Assembly (NCBI RefSeq): GCF_963675165.1
Contig: NC_087390.1
Span: 351,001 to 415,000, forward strand
Length of the DNA: 64,000 bases
From: Halichondria panicea
Taxonomy: Eukaryota > Porifera > Demospongiae > Suberitida > Halichondriidae
Direction: 5' to 3'
Position numbers and translations under genes: made by a program. The notes under the pieces were generated by a model. It saw nothing but the letters and a program-made list of their open reading frames with translations. It was not told the DNA's origin and ran no database searches. Positions 43,601 to 57,000 of the stretch are shown one piece after another; position 1 is the first letter of the stretch; every line of letters begins with the position of its first letter.

Positions 43601-43973
43601 TCGAGAACGGTGGTTTTCGTGAGTAAAAATTTCGTTTAGTCTCGTGGCTGCACGGCATTCCTACGTTCCGATAAGCCACGCCTACGTTAAAACTTCGTGG
43701 AGGTCAGCCTGCCCACGAAAATAACGAATATTTTACCCCACGAAAATTACCCGCTATACGGTAATAGTAACATTATGGTATACTATAATTATACCTTAAT
43801 TAATTTAATCTGCTCCGTAATTCTTATCATTATAATGTTGGCTTAGAAAGTATAAGGTATTATTCCACAGCTTTTTGCTGCCGCTATGTAACTGACCAAT
43901 TGTATCGTTTGCCTCTCTACAGATGTTCGTGAGTGGCGGTGATGATAACAAACTGAGAACGTACAGCGTGTGA
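37619..43973 (+). CDS. WDR12: WDR12/Ytm1, copy 2
   Basis: Same function as copy 1. All 11 exons have identical lengths: 37619-37674, 37822-37907, 38066-38288, 38612-38661, 38729-38797, 39022-39182, 39364-39409, 39759-39994, 41428-41533, 41729-41934, 43923-43973. Splice sites are intact and the product is 429 aa. I noticed four replacements (T to I after ADx, R to C in exon 6, K to E and E to G in exon 8) and about four silent changes. None hits the WD core Trp-Asp residues. Intron 10 has gained a TTAA-flanked element. The gene therefore appears functional or very recently redundant. Confidence 0.92.
39465..39669. mobile_element. TA-flanked MITE in WDR12 copy 2
   Basis: Duplicate of 15421-15625, with the TA flanks retained. 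It predates the segmental duplication. Confidence 0.7.
40220..41396. repeat. Palindromic element array in WDR12 copy 2 intron 8
   Basis: Duplicate of the 16174-17353 array, with the same number and order of arms and scattered substitutions. Confidence 0.65.
42420..43304. mobile_element. piggyBac-like MITE (TTAA target) in WDR12 copy 2 intron 10
   Basis: Inverted 15-bp ends ccctttcccggcttt / aaagccgggaaaggg are flanked by TTAA at 42416-42419 and 43305-43308. Unit 1 has an empty site (ttattaacgctaaatt, about 18410-18425). CCC-starting ends with a TTAA duplication are the hallmark of the piggyBac superfamily. It is 885 bp and has no transposase; the small ORF at 43092-43319 is not recognisable. 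Confidence 0.8.
43558..43761. mobile_element. TA-flanked MITE in WDR12 copy 2 intron 10
   Basis: Duplicate of 18663-18866, with the same inverted ends and TA flanks. Confidence 0.65.
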
Positions 43974-44249
43974 ACTCTATTAATAGTGACACAACTAACT
44001 CTATTAATAGTGACACAACTATTATTATGTATATGCAAATTTATTATGTTAGATGTGTTATTATGTGTTTTTTGAAAGCCGTCTCAACTTTATCTAATGG
44101 CTGCCCTACATATAATTATTTATAGCTGCTATATAGCATTAGTAATGTTTGCCATAAATACTGCAATCTGATTGGCTAAAAGAAGTGTTCTATCCAACTT
44201 AGAAAATCATGTACTTACTTAGAAAATCACAAAAGATTATCTTTACAGA

Positions 44250-44770
44250 TGTTCGTGAGTGGCGGTGATGATAATAAACTGATAGGACCACGACTAAATT
44301 TTGGATTGAAGCACACCATTTGTTTTTCTAAGCTTTCAGAAAATCATAAATATTTTTGACTTTGGATCTACAGAATTCAAGTTATGGCAGCTGAAAGATA
44401 TTGATTGAACATCTTTCAACAGCCATAACTTGAGTACGTACAGTTGATCCAATGTCATAATTTTTTATGATTTTCTGAAAAAAACCTTTCAAATGATGTG
44501 TTTCAATCCAAAATTTCGTCAGGGTCCTAATTTGTTATTTTTCGGCCTCGGATCATGGACTATATTGCCCATGGTATTTTTCCGAACAGACCCAAAAATA
44601 GACTTTTGATTTTAAAGTTATGGCCGTTCAAATTAACGATTTTGTGTCCATATTATCATGTAACTCTGTTAGACTGGGTCCAAGGTGTTTCATGGAGCTC
44701 TCTAAACGGACTGGTGGCCTCTGCCAACTCAGACAAGCTAGTCAGGATATGGGACCTCAGGGAGAAAGGT
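44250..44770 (+). pseudogene. Rearranged WDR12 exon 11/exon 9 fragments, unit 2
   Basis: Copy of 19329-19850 with the same order and the same missing 10-base block in the exon-9 fragment. The rearrangement therefore predates the large duplication. Confidence 0.7.
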
Positions 44771-45304
44771 ATGTACTGCATGCATGGTGGGTTGTTGATG
44801 TGATCACATGATGTTACTGGCAGGCAGTAACTGGTTTAATTGTTTTTACCACATCGTGATGCATAACTTTAATTTGCTACTACTACAACACTGTAAAACA
44901 CCACAATTTGGTATGACATCATCAATTTTTCTTATTTCCAGGGGGGGAATCCCAGGGCTCCCACCCCTCAGTATATGAAACCTTGGTTATGTAATTATTA
45001 TTCCCCCTACTATAACAAACTACTATAACACTCTTGAGCGAAAGCATAACGTGGCGAGAGGCATTAGCACAGCACAGCTTGCAACACTCGTTCAATTTAT
45101 TTCACATTGCAAATGTCTCTGTTTATACGTCCTTGACATAACCACAAAACTATAAAAAGATATAATGTGAATCACATTAACTACAAGAGTCTCTATAGCT
45201 CAACTATAACTGTGATATAGCTAAACTATTCACAGCATACTATAATATATATAAGATATAGGTCAAGTCCGTAAAGCAGTCCAGAAGTATTCCTTGTAAG
45301 TCTC

Positions 45305-47128
45305 TTAGCACCAACCGACGTGCTTCTTGGAATTCTCGCAAAGGTTGCCCAGATCAGTGCTATCCATAATGCAGGCACCTTGAGAAGAAGTGCAGCTAAC
45401 GCAGTTGGCATTTTTAGCAGTGCAGGTTCCCCTGCCATACAGTTCGGCGCACTTACAACTTTCGTATTCGTCAGGAGCGTTAAAGACATGTCCAGTTTCA
45501 TGAGCGAAAACCTTGTCAATCTGATCGGAACCCCAACCGCCATTGCTGTACTGCATGTATATAGGTCCGCCACCAAAATAGGCATACGCATAACGACCTT
45601 GACTGTACTTAGAGAAGAAACCAAGGAAAGCACCATCAGCACCAGCAGTGTCTTTGATAGATTGTGCTAAATTGTCTTTTCCAGTTTTACCTTTTGCATA
45701 ACCAAAAGCTTGGAGTGAAGCATCAGCAAACACGTCGTGGCAAGCTTCATAGCTAGGGCAAGAGGTTGGGTTGGAAGCAGTGATTGTTGCCTTCCCAGAA
45801 TAAAACACAAACGACAAATTAACCCTCTTTTTCGCAGCTTGATCTGACCAGAATTTAAGCCCTGTTTGGCATTCACTTACAACTTTTTGATACTCAGTTT
45901 GGCTCATTGCTAAGCTACCAGGACCGGAAGCAACAACAATACCAACGGCAATCTTCCCAGTCATGGTTAGACGGTATGGTGAATCTCCCCGAAAATCTTC
46001 GTTGGAATCTTCTCTTTTAAGGGCCATTGGAGCTGTTTTTTCTGTCCACTTTTGAATCGTTGGTTGTGGTTTCAGCTCATCTTCTCGTGCCATCCAGTAG
46101 GCATTAACATGGGTCAAAGTTGACGCTGATGCTGAGCTCGAAATATGGGCTGAGGAATGACTGAAGCTATTCTGCTTGGCTACACGAGAGTGGACTTTTG
46201 CAACCAAGAGGTTGTGACCAAGTTGGAGTAGAACGCGACCGCCAGCAGCTTCCACTTCAGCAGTTGCCTCGTCAATGTTCTCAGTGTGAAGCAACATCTC
46301 CTCCATGGCAGGACTCCTGTATAGAGTAGATACATGGATAATCATTTTGATGAACAATCAATTGTGAAATCTGGCCAGAAATTTACCCTTGTGAGTCTTG
46401 TTTGTGGGATGGCTTTGGTGAAATATCTCCCTCGATCACTGCTTCATTCATCATAGACTCGAGTTTTTGAATGTCTCCGAGTGGTTCAGGATGAGGCTCA
46501 TCATCATCTTTCATATCTTGCAATATCTCATCAACTTCACTGATGAAATAAAGCAAGGAGGCATTATTCATATACTTATGGTATCAATACGTAACGTATA
46601 GGTGGATCAGTCTTAATCTTAATGTAGCAAGGAGATGTAATATACAAGAAAGATAATTAACATGCATGAGTTATATAAGTGCTCAACAATGCATGAAATA
46701 ATAAGACAAAAGTCCTGACTCAGGGGGTTGAAGGCAAATTCGAGGCCAAACGCTGTTTGCATAGCATGTTTTGCTACGGTTTAAATCGTGACCAACCTTC
46801 TCTGTTTATATAGAGTGTGCTAAACTTTCATTTATATCTGACTCCAAATTTTCCATTCAAGTCATGCTCATGCACCTTTTATAAAATTTAATATTGTGCT
46901 AATATATTCGCATTGCTGCCCTAAAATCAGAGAAAAATCTGAAATTACTACCCGCCTTTAATTGTAACCTTATAATCTCAGGTCATAACTTAGTCTCGCA
47001 GTGAACTGATTGACTGCGAGACTAGTCATAACTCACTTGAGCACAGCTTTCAGTTTAGCCTCTTTGTCAATCAGACCAGCTAGTGATGTGGACACCACAC
47101 AGCAAACCACAAGCAGTAGCAATTTCAT
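45305..47128 (-). CDS. Secreted zinc-metalloprotease-like protein, copy 2
   Basis: The exons (47037-47128, 46387-46539, 45305-46316) equal those of copy 1 in length, giving 418 aa with the same signal peptide and TATA promoter. The zinc motif is HETGHVFNAPDEY. Signal, linker and pro-region are almost unchanged (three replacements up to the linker end). From about residue 220 onward I count roughly thirty replacements against copy 1, for example YPAC/YEAC, RQSHF/SQGRY, HEVGH/HETGH, DEYT/DEYE and QAG/QGA. All eight tail cysteines are kept. The concentration of changes in the catalytic half suggests altered substrate preference or gene conversion from another paralogue. Confidence 0.85.
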
Positions 47129-47206
47129 TTCGTTCTTGGCTTTTCTTATATCTTTTGTTGTGAAGATTTCTGAAATCTCTGAGTGAAGAAAGCTCCAAAG
47201 AGCATG

Positions 47207-47214
47207 CTTTTATA
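47207..47214 (-). promoter_or_regulatory. TATA box of metalloprotease copy 2
   Basis: TATAAAAG on the minus strand, 79-86 bp before the ATG at 47128, identical in context to copy 1. Confidence 0.5.
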
Positions 47215-47469
47215 GTTGATATTAGACTAAGCTGGAGGAGAGACTGTCTGAGTACTTAATTAGTGTATGCATAGCTAGGTCTGCGGAATTCCTACCTGAA
47301 CAACGAGTATTTCAAGCTGCGCTGTGCTAAGGTTGTGTACATGAATCTGTTTTGGTAGCTTAAGCGCATGCGCATTAAAATAAGGGGCGAGTCTGCAAGA
47401 GGTCAAGTTAATGGCTACTATGAAAGTCAAATCCAAGAAATAGAGCACTCGTCCTTCACACCACTCGTG

Positions 47470-47721
47470 ATGTCATCAACAGGAGGCCTTGGCCCCGCTT
47501 CAACAGCCACTTACAAGCGTCTTGCCACCCTTCTGGCCGCAAAATGGGACCAACCCTATACCTCCACAATGAATTGGCTGAGATGCCGCCTCTCGTTTTC
47601 GCTCCTAAGATCTTCAATCCAAGCCATCAGAGGAGCTCGTTCAACTGCAGGCAAGGCCTCAAAAGCAACTTCCCTCCCAATCGATTTAGTGATCAGTGAG
47701 TCACTGATAACAGACCACTGA
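47470..47721 (+). pseudogene. Mobile-element protein fragment, copy 2
   Basis: Duplicate of 22553-22804 with the same KWDQPY and SLLRS motifs and only a few base changes. Confidence 0.4.
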
Positions 47722-47912
47722 TCCTTGAACATTGAACTAACTAGCATAATTATTGCACTGTACATTGAACTAACCTGTGAGTGTGTGTATTATGATGTAG
47801 ATTCATTATGCATTCATGCATAGTTGGTCATGCATGACTATTGCGTAAAGGATCGGGTCTTCAGTTACTTAAGTCACATAAATTTTTGTAACAATACTAA
47901 TGAAATAATATA

Positions 47913-48112
47913 CCGTATATAGCGGGTAATTTTCGTGGGGGTAAAAAATTTGTTTATCTGGAAAACGGTGGTTTTCGTGAGGAAAAATTTCTCGTTGCCT
48001 GCACTGCATTTATACGTTCTGGTAAGCCACGCCTACATTAAAATTTCGTGGAGGTCAGCTTGCCCACAAAAGTAACGAATTTTTTACCCCACGAAAATTA
48101 CCCGCTATACGG
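47913..48112. mobile_element. TA-flanked MITE, unit 2
   Basis: Duplicate of 22996-23195. Confidence 0.65.
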
Positions 48113-48727
48113 TAATTACTGTTACTCCAACCTTTGCTTACATAACAAATTGCACTAACCTATTTCATTGCATTTTGTCCGACTGTGACCATACAAATAT
48201 TATGTTCCTTACTTCTCAAATGTCACATTGTCACTATAGCAACGCACATATTTTCTAATTGTACTGTAGTAAAGATAATGAAGGTCAATGGAGGATAGAG
48301 ACACCTGAGCAAATTGTTTCTATTGCACTCATACCAGAGATAATGAAGTCACTGATTGATTGCAGCCCATCATGCCATTCATGCATATCTAGTCGGTCAT
48401 GCATGACTATTGCGTAAAGGAGATCGGGTCTTAAGTTACTTGTATTTTAAGAATTGCTCAGTAGAATGTCAAATGCCATGGACTAGGTCCTGATAAGTTA
48501 TTCCGAGGCTTTTTCTTCCTATATTCTTTAATTCTTGAAAAGGTGCCTATTAGGATTTTTACGAGAATAATAGGTGCATTTTTCAAGAATTATAAGAATA
48601 GAATAATGAGTGGAAAAAGAATTATCAGGGCCTCCAATTAAATTTTTAATACTTGTATGGTCACAGTCAGACAAAATGCAGTGAATGAGGCATTATACTG
48701 CACGCATAGGTTTGTAGGTACAGTGTA

Positions 48728-48786
48728 TAGTCTCATGAATCAGCCGCACTTGGAAACTTTCCAAGTGCGGCTGATTCATGAGACTA
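48728..48786. repeat. Perfect 59-bp palindrome, copy 3
   Basis: Identical to 23812-23870, and 15 bp before the cagtggaacct MITE at 48801-48985. Confidence 0.8.
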
Positions 48787-48800
48787 GGTTATAGTAGGTA

Positions 48801-48985
48801 CAGTGGAACCTCTGTTAACAACCACCTCCGAATAAAGGCCAGTTGCTATATAACGGCCAGGAACCTAGGTCCCAAATGAACAGTTTGTGTACAAAACAAC
48901 CTCTCAACAAAGGCCACCTCTGTATAAAGGCCAATTAAAACATTGTTCCCCAAAGGTGTCCGTTATAGAGCTAGGGCTTCCACTG
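48801..48985. mobile_element. pogo/Tigger-like MITE, unit 2
   Basis: Same ends and internal repeats as 23885-24069. Confidence 0.5.
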
Positions 48986-50319
48986 TCAGTATTAAGTTTC
49001 AAATGTCACATTGTCATTAGCAAGGCATCACTAACAGACACATATTTTTCTAATTGTACTGTGGTAAAGATTTAATTGGAGGATAGAGATACTTGAGCAA
49101 ATTGTTGCTATTGCATCACTGATTGATCGCAGCCCACCTGCCCATTCATGCATGCACATTGTCATTAGCAACGCACATATTTTATAATTTTACTGTAGTA
49201 AAGTTAATTGAAGGTCAATGGAGGATAGTGGGAATGTTTCTATTGCACTAAGCGGCTCATACCAGAGATAATGGAGTCACTGACTGATTGCAGCCCACCA
49301 TGCCATTCATGCACATCTAGCTAGTCATGCATGACTATTGTGTAAAAGGAGATCGGGTCTTAAGTTACTTGCATTTTAAGAATTGCTCAGTAGAATGTCA
49401 AATGCCATGGACTAGGTCCTGATAAGTTATTCCGAGGCTTTTTCTTCCCTATTCTTTAATTCTTGAAAAGGTGCCTATTATTCTCATGATTATTTGCAAA
49501 AAATCGACATAATTATAGACATTCTTAAGACGTGGACATAAACAATAAACACAGCATACAACTGACACGAGACATCTGTGTTATCTTGCTGACTTGGGAT
49601 ATTCGCCATTTTGGCCATGAGGACATCCTTATGCAAAACTTAATGACATGATCTTTACCAAAAATTGACATCGAGGCCTTAGATATCTATTATGCTAAAT
49701 TATTATTCTTCGCATAATTAATTATCAGGGCCTAATAAAGGCCAGGTCCAAAAATGAACAGTTTGTGTACAAAACAACCCTTCAACAAAGGCCACCTCTG
49801 TATAAAGGCCAATTAAAACATTGTTCCCCAAAGGTGTCCGTTATAGAGCTAGGGCTTCCACTGTCAGTATTAAGTTACTTGTATTTTAATGACAAATTAC
49901 TGACTGTGACCAATACAAGGTATTAAGCCAATAAACAGCTTAATTTTTTCTTTTTCTTAAAAATAATATTGTTGAAAGAAGTTTCCATGGAACGGAATTT
50001 TTTGCAACTGTATCTCCACAGAACGCATCCATACAAAGAGAGGCAGTGTGAGACTATTAACTTCGTTTTCACTATCATCATATCACACCCCGTTTATAAC
50101 CCACACGCTATAATTATTACTCTTTTGTTTGTATTATGTATTATACGTAGTTCATAGACTAGGTTACAGATCTAGATTAATATTAGCTCTATATAGTTTC
50201 TGTGTACCTTTGCCCTATTATTGAAGCCTATTATTTGCCCTACCTTTGCCCTATTATTAAACTTGTTTTAGTGAGTTTATAAAAAAAAACTACCACTGTA
50301 GCCGGGGCTGTTGACTATC

Positions 50320-50580
50320 ACAATGAAAGACTACAGGCCGAGGGCTGTGATCTAATGAAAGACTACAGGAGGGCTGTGATCTAATGAAAGACTACAGGAG
50401 GCTGTGATCTAATGAAAGACTACAGGAGGGGTGATCTAATGAAAGACTACAGAAGGGCTGTGATCTAATGAAAGACTACAGGAGGGCTGTGATCTAATGA
50501 AAGACTACAGGAGGGCTGTGATCTAATGAAAGACTACAGGAGACCTGTTGACTATCACAATGAAAGACTACAGGAAAGTG
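50320..50580. repeat. Minisatellite (29-bp unit), unit 2
   Basis: aatgaaagactacag occurs nine times here against six in unit 1, with a few shortened spacers. Replication slippage after the duplication explains the difference. The ORF at 50526-50711 that begins in the last unit is not a recognisable protein. Confidence 0.75.
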
Positions 50581-50711
50581 AGATACGGCCACCCACCTAC
50601 AGCTCCGGAGCCCCGGTTTATAACCCACACGCGCGCCACATGGGTGAACTGCAACAAGTCAAAAACGTAGGAGGAAGGGGATCTTTTAGCCTCGATCTCA
50701 GGCCGCACTAA

Positions 50712-51062
50712 CAACAATTATAATAGATGCATGCATGTAAAACAAGTCAGTGAGTTTATAATTATATAGATAAGCTATAACTTTAATGTAAAATTCATTA
50801 TATATAGCTTATTATATAATATTCCCTCTACTATATTTAATAATACTTTTGGAGCGAAAGCATAACATGGCGAGAGGCATTAGCAGCACAACGCAGCTTG
50901 CGACACTAGCTCGTTATTCATAGCTGCTATAATTATAGGTATATATAGGCAGGAGTTTATCCATTGTTCAGGCAAGTATAGTGGATTAATCAAACACAGG
51001 TATGACACAGTACAAACAATCGTGTATAAATATAGACACACATACACACATTATAGTGCCAG
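50712..51062. other. 3' flank of the Roco gene, no gene seen
   Basis: AT-rich sequence with the gcgaaagcataac..tggcgagaggcattagca block near 50854-50885 that also follows the metalloprotease genes. It probably includes the Roco 3' UTR. Confidence 0.35.
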
Positions 51063-54000
51063 CTAGCTTCTCCATTGCAATAAAACTATGTCTTCCCCTA
51101 GTTTGTCCATAGACGTTGGTCTCCTCCCAATAGAGTGCTGAGTATCATTGAATATCTTGATTCGTTCTTGCTTGCTTTGTTCGCTAACTTGATACTTTCT
51201 TCGTCCATTTCCGATACTCATAAGCATCACAGCGTCAGGTTCATCATTATGGATACAGTGCTGATTCTCCAGGTACGCAAAAGCAGACATCCCGCGCTGA
51301 AACTTGTGGCCTTTAGAGACTCCATTCTGATGTTCCGATTCCAAATTATTGAATGGGATTTCGTTGCATATGCATGCTTCCATTTCTTTTGGCATTACTA
51401 ACAGAGTTCGGACTTTTTCTTTGTGCCATGAGAAGACGTTGAGAAGTTCAACACTTTCTGAATCGAACACGCCCACAACACCTCCTGATGTTCCCACGAA
51501 TAACTTCACACCTTTAGCGACCATTGTGACTACCTGGCAAGATGGGTCATCTCCTATGTGTGTGTGTGTGTGTGTGGGGAGGGTGTGTGTGTGTGTAACC
51601 GTATAGGAGGGGGTGCACTATATTGTACAAATGTCTACTATTACACATGGATTCATTAAAATTACCGTATAGCGGGAAATTTTCGTGGGGCAAAATATTC
51701 GTGGTTTTCATGGTTGGAGGTCTGACCACGAATATTTTACCCACGAATGAAGCGACGACATTGCCTACCTTTACCTGCAGTGCAAGCAGCTACCACGAAC
51801 ATATTACCCACGAAATGTCTCAATATTGCTGAACCACGAATATTTTGTCCCCCGAAAATTACCTGCTATACGGTATATACAACTACGCACGTGTGTAACT
51901 GGCACTACACATGCATGCATGCAGGCAGAGCAGGAGCAACTTCATTCATTACGGTACACTTATATACATACATTATGTAAGGACATAGAACACTTACGAT
52001 TTCTGAGGGCATCTGCACAGTTGAGTCTACACCTCTGCTTCCTCGTCAGAGCATCAAATCCAACCAGCAATGATCGATTTCGGTACGACACCCATGTATG
52101 ACTGCACTCCAAGCCCGTAGTACGACTAGTAAAAGATGTGTGGACGATATACGAGCAAAGCTTGAGCCTCAAGTCTCCAGGCGACGCTTCAAGCTCTATC
52201 TGCGTCCATTTTTTATTGACTCTCTCCAACACTAGGACTCGATTATGATCCATTGTTCCCCAGACCTCCACTTTGCCGGGATCTCGATGCGGCACTTTCA
52301 CGAGGTGAAAACACGGCGAAAACTCCGGCAGAGTTATTCTTTCTCGAACTTTAAGACCACCCTGTATAACACGATCGTAAAATACCCAAATTTCTCCGTT
52401 GTGACTGGCAACAAGAACGCAAGATGCTTCTTCAACGTGGATGATATTGAGTATAAAAGATGCAGATTTGCCTCCGTGAACAACCATCTTAGCCGCAAAC
52501 CGAACCTTGAGTGTTGGAGCATGGAAGATCTTGATTGTGCCGTTTGCAGTGCCCAACCACATGAGGTTACGCACAGGACAGATGGCGGTCACTTCCTCGC
52601 TACTGCAATAGCCAGAGAAGGTCTGCAAGTGGGAAATCCTTGATAATATATGATCAAAGTACAAAAAAGCAATAAACTCGTGTAAAAAATGTCTGTATTT
52701 AAATTATACACGCACACAAGCTTTGTTTGTGCATACACAAAATTGTGAAAACCTTTATTTTAAACTTAAACTCACGCAGTGTCCGATGTGCCCATCGTTG
52801 TACGTAAACACCTGGAGCACCCCCTTCCGATCACCCCGCCCACACAGCCAGATCTGGGTGTAAGGTTCAAACTCGCACTGCACAGCCACGTCATTGACCA
52901 CGCCCCCCTCAAGTATCTCGTCCTGATCTTGAGGGGTTTCTCTGGTGGGCAGGAACTGGTAAATATCTTCATCTTCATCTTTGATTTTCTTCCCTTTCGT
53001 TTCAATGCACATTTCATCACCTATGTGTGTACGTACAAACCAAGAGAAAATATTTATTTCGCGAGTATTAATTTCTGCTATTTCTGCGAATTGAGAGTAA
53101 AATCGCAAAAAATGTGTACTCGCAGATAATTGGAAAATGCAATGAATCTCACTGGCGAGTAATTAGAAAAACGTTGTGAATAATACATGAAACTTGAACA
53201 CGATTTAGCAGAATTTAATACCAGCAAATGGCTAAACAGTGAAATCGCTACTTGTGAAAATATGTCACTTTAAGGAAAGGTCACGCTGAGAGCTACAGAA
53301 TACACATCAGAATTGTGAAAATTACAGACTCTCAAAGATAACTACCAAAACTGCTAATATTAAATTTCATCAAATCAAACAAACCTGCGCTTGTGATTAG
53401 AATATTTTGTTGTGGTGATCCTCCATCGTCGGCTTCACCGTACTTCTTAAACACATCATCCAGCTGATCCAGCAACGAGGTCATATCATGCAGACGGGAG
53501 GAGCGTTTATCGGGGTCAATGGGGCACGAAGCACCGCCCACCCCGTGGAACAGTTTACGTTCATTTGTAGGTTGTGGAAATAGAACCTCTTCTTCATTCT
53601 CAGGTAAAATCCGACAAACGCACGCACAAGAGATCGACTTGACACCATTCAGCGAAATCTGTGCTCGCAATCGTTCAAATTCAGGTGCGTCAACCCAGTC
53701 CACGATTTGCTTGGTTGTAGGTCTATTCTCAGGGTCATGGTCCCAGCACAAGGCCATCAGGTCTTGGAATAAAATGAGTGAGCGGGTTTCCTTGGCGCTG
53801 GGAATAGGGCGGTGCTTATTCCGCACTTCCTGGTTACGTTTCACGTGTGGGTGAATGTTGTCAAATGGTGTCTTTTGACTGAGCATCTCATAGAATGTCA
53901 TACCCAGTGCAAACACATCAACCTGTGGAAGGGAGAAACGTAGAAAGCTTGAAGCAACGAAAACAGCCGAATAAACATCAGGCCAGCCTAGGCTAGAGAT

Positions 54001-57000
54001 GTGTACACTGAACGTCCTAGCAGAAACATGACAATTTATATTGGTAGACTGAGCTACCAAAGACTGCATGATGAAACAAGGCAAATTAATTATACAACAG
54101 TTTAAAATAAGGAGGTTACGTATAGGAAGTGTTATTTCATAAGTGGTGTGGATAGAGACGAAATAAGTTTTTATTGCAGCTGCTACTTTAAGCGTATATA
54201 GTATATACTAGACTATGCAAACACGTTGACCTATGACCTACGTACATGTATATTCCAGTGTCATAAACTAACTACATGAATTATCTTAGATTTAAACTTC
54301 AAAGGGCTTAGTTATATGACAATTATTGCTTAGTTATTGAAAGTGAAAATGTCAGTACATGACAACAAACGTAGACTTGATTGATATTAATTCAGTGCTA
54401 AAACAATTCTACATGTATGAATAATGTACATGTACAGTTTGTACGTACAGTATACAAGCTGGCTCACCTGCTCAGCGGACACTTCTTGCCCGGGGCTCTC
54501 GAACAGCTCTGGTGCCATGAAGCCTGGAGTACCAGCCGGGTTGTTCCCTACCCTTAAGGTCTGCCTGGTGGACAGCTGACTGATACCATAGTCGGCTAGT
54601 TTGATCCAGACATTGCCGGCTTGTCGCACTCGTAGCTGACGGCTATCTTGGGGAGACGGGAAGTGCCACACGAGGACGTTGGGGGACTTGATGTCAAGAT
54701 GTACCACTTGATGGCGATGGAGGTACTCAAGCCCTTTGGAAATCTGAGAAATAAATAAAAAACGTTTGCTGCATGGCTATAGCTCTAAAAGTGTGTATTG
54801 GACATTCATTTTGATTAGTCTAGTTACAGTAATTACATGCGCATGGTAAAGTTGTATAATTTAATTAGCTAGACCGATGTATTTATATACCCATGATAAT
54901 TATACCAAAATGAGCCAATCTATATTCATCAATATTTATTTTACATGCCAAGGGCCATTCACAATAACGACATGGTAACCAGTCCACAACAAGGACAACC
55001 TCTCAGTAATTATCAGTCTGAGCTTACAACTAAAATAGCCTGTAAGAAAGGACAAGGTTCTCAAAGAATCTATTTTCCATAGAATAAGTTTAAAAGACTC
55101 CATAAAAACGAATGAATATAAATTGTGTACCTGTAGAACAGTGTTCTTGATAGTGAGAGGCTCTAGAAACATTCTGTGCTCCTTGTACCGCTTTAGCATG
55201 ACTCGGAGTGACTGCTTCGGAGCTAGCTCCAGCATCAGACACATGTAGGGGTCCAGCTTCACCCCACACAGCTCTGGACACACACACAAGGAGAATAACA
55301 ATACAGGTCAATAATACAGCTTGGCTTACGTACATTAATTAAAATGCTGCAAAAAATTATAAGCATGTAGTAGTTACATGTACTGTAGGATTTGTGACAT
55401 TGACAGTAATATGAATTTACCGTATTACTATGAATTTAGTCTTATTAAGATGCCAAGTCTTGTGCGTACTTATTTCATAACTTTGCATATGAACATTAAA
55501 AGCCTACAAATACGTATATACATAGGTAGGTGCGTACAGCCGTATATACAGTTGCCCGACCATACGTGGAGTGAGGTTACCTGTGAGGAAGGGACTGTTG
55601 AGGGAAGCAAGGAAAGACACTTCCTGTCGTATCTCCTTGTAAGCATAGAGGATGTTCTTAGGGTCTTGTGAGAGGGTGAGCAACTCTTGAATAGTGGAGT
55701 GCTCTACTGCCTGCATCAGATCACCCTGGAGGAACACCTTTATGGCCACCTGTTTCTTGGAACCGTGCTGTGTACAAGAGGGGAAGATTAGTGGTGGAGC
55801 TGCTCTCCAAGGGATACAATAAGTGGATTGCAGTGCACTTGCAACAGAGAAATGCCAACAGCAAAACCACAATTAGATTGAATATCATTCTCAATAATAA
55901 GCTTTATCAGGGCCAAACTGAAAGGGATTAGCATAGTTAAATATTCCAGGGACTTCTGATTGTGTATCCATGAAATGCAAGTTATGGTAGCTGAAAGATT
56001 CCCCAAACTATTGGTTAAACGGGGGGGGGGGGGGTGTAGTTGAAGTATTTTATGGTTTTCTGTAATAATACAAACACGTATGTACTGATTGACGAACATT
56101 AAAGAAAAGCCTCTCATACCGCCCACACACTCACAACCGCCCACCTACCCCTCACATCTCACACACCCCTCACCTCTGGCGTCAAGTCTCCCCTGCAGAC
56201 GAACCCGAAGCCTCCTTTACCCAACACCTCACTCTCCATAATGTGCAGCTGCCCACAGCTATCCTCGTACTGTGTAACCAGGTCCCAGAATATCTGTATA
56301 GAAGATTAATTATTATAACAACAAAAACATAGCTCAAAGAAAGGTCTATCACATGACATGCTTAGATAAGAAATCTGGGACTACTCGAAATTAATTTGAG
56401 TCATAATTATATTCATGACCAAAAAACCATACAAAGTTATCATTTTCTAGTGCTTTTTAATTTGAGGTCACGTGATATTGTAAAGCTGCCAATTTCCAAG
56501 CGCGAGGGCCTGAGAAACTACAAATTGACTTTGCATGGCCTAATAACCTTGTGAAAATGAGGCATTTTTTCAGTAACTTTCTTTAACTGCCCGTAACTTT
56601 AGCTTGGACCAACAAATTAAAAACTAAAACATACATTCTGTAGCTTAAAGAAAGGTCTACCACATGATATGTTTACATTAAAATCTAAGACTATTCAAAA
56701 TCACAAAGTCTAAGAAAAATGCCAAATACAATACTTCATAAAGACAGCTATATAATTATTATACTCGGAGTAAGCTAACATTTCTCAGTACATATCTTAC
56801 CAGATCAGGAGCCAGGTGAACCACTTTGATTTTACCGTGAAGGATGCATTCAAAATCTTCTCCTTTGATAGCCTTCACGATGCTGTCCTCCACACCGAAA
56901 CATGTCACTGGCGTGTTCTTCTTCCAAACAAACAAACTATTGATGAGATCTTCGTGATTAGGTTGCAGTGGCGAAGACACTTCTGCGAAGCATTTCCAAC

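Larger units (their letters stand above)
48120..50300. repeat. Repeat-rich tract without genes, unit 2
   Basis: Shorter version of the 23200-29030 tract. It has one copy of the hairpin plus MITE block instead of two, and lacks the 26690-27545 element. No exon is supported. Confidence 0.65.

Noticed and set aside
50526-50711. 61-codon ORF starting in the minisatellite
   Set aside because: The unit 1 copy of the region does not keep the same frame (the cacgcgcgccacatggg segment differs), and the start codon is inside a repeat unit.
52245-52643. 132-codon plus-strand ORF
   Set aside because: It is the antisense shadow of a Roco exon (51998-52622).
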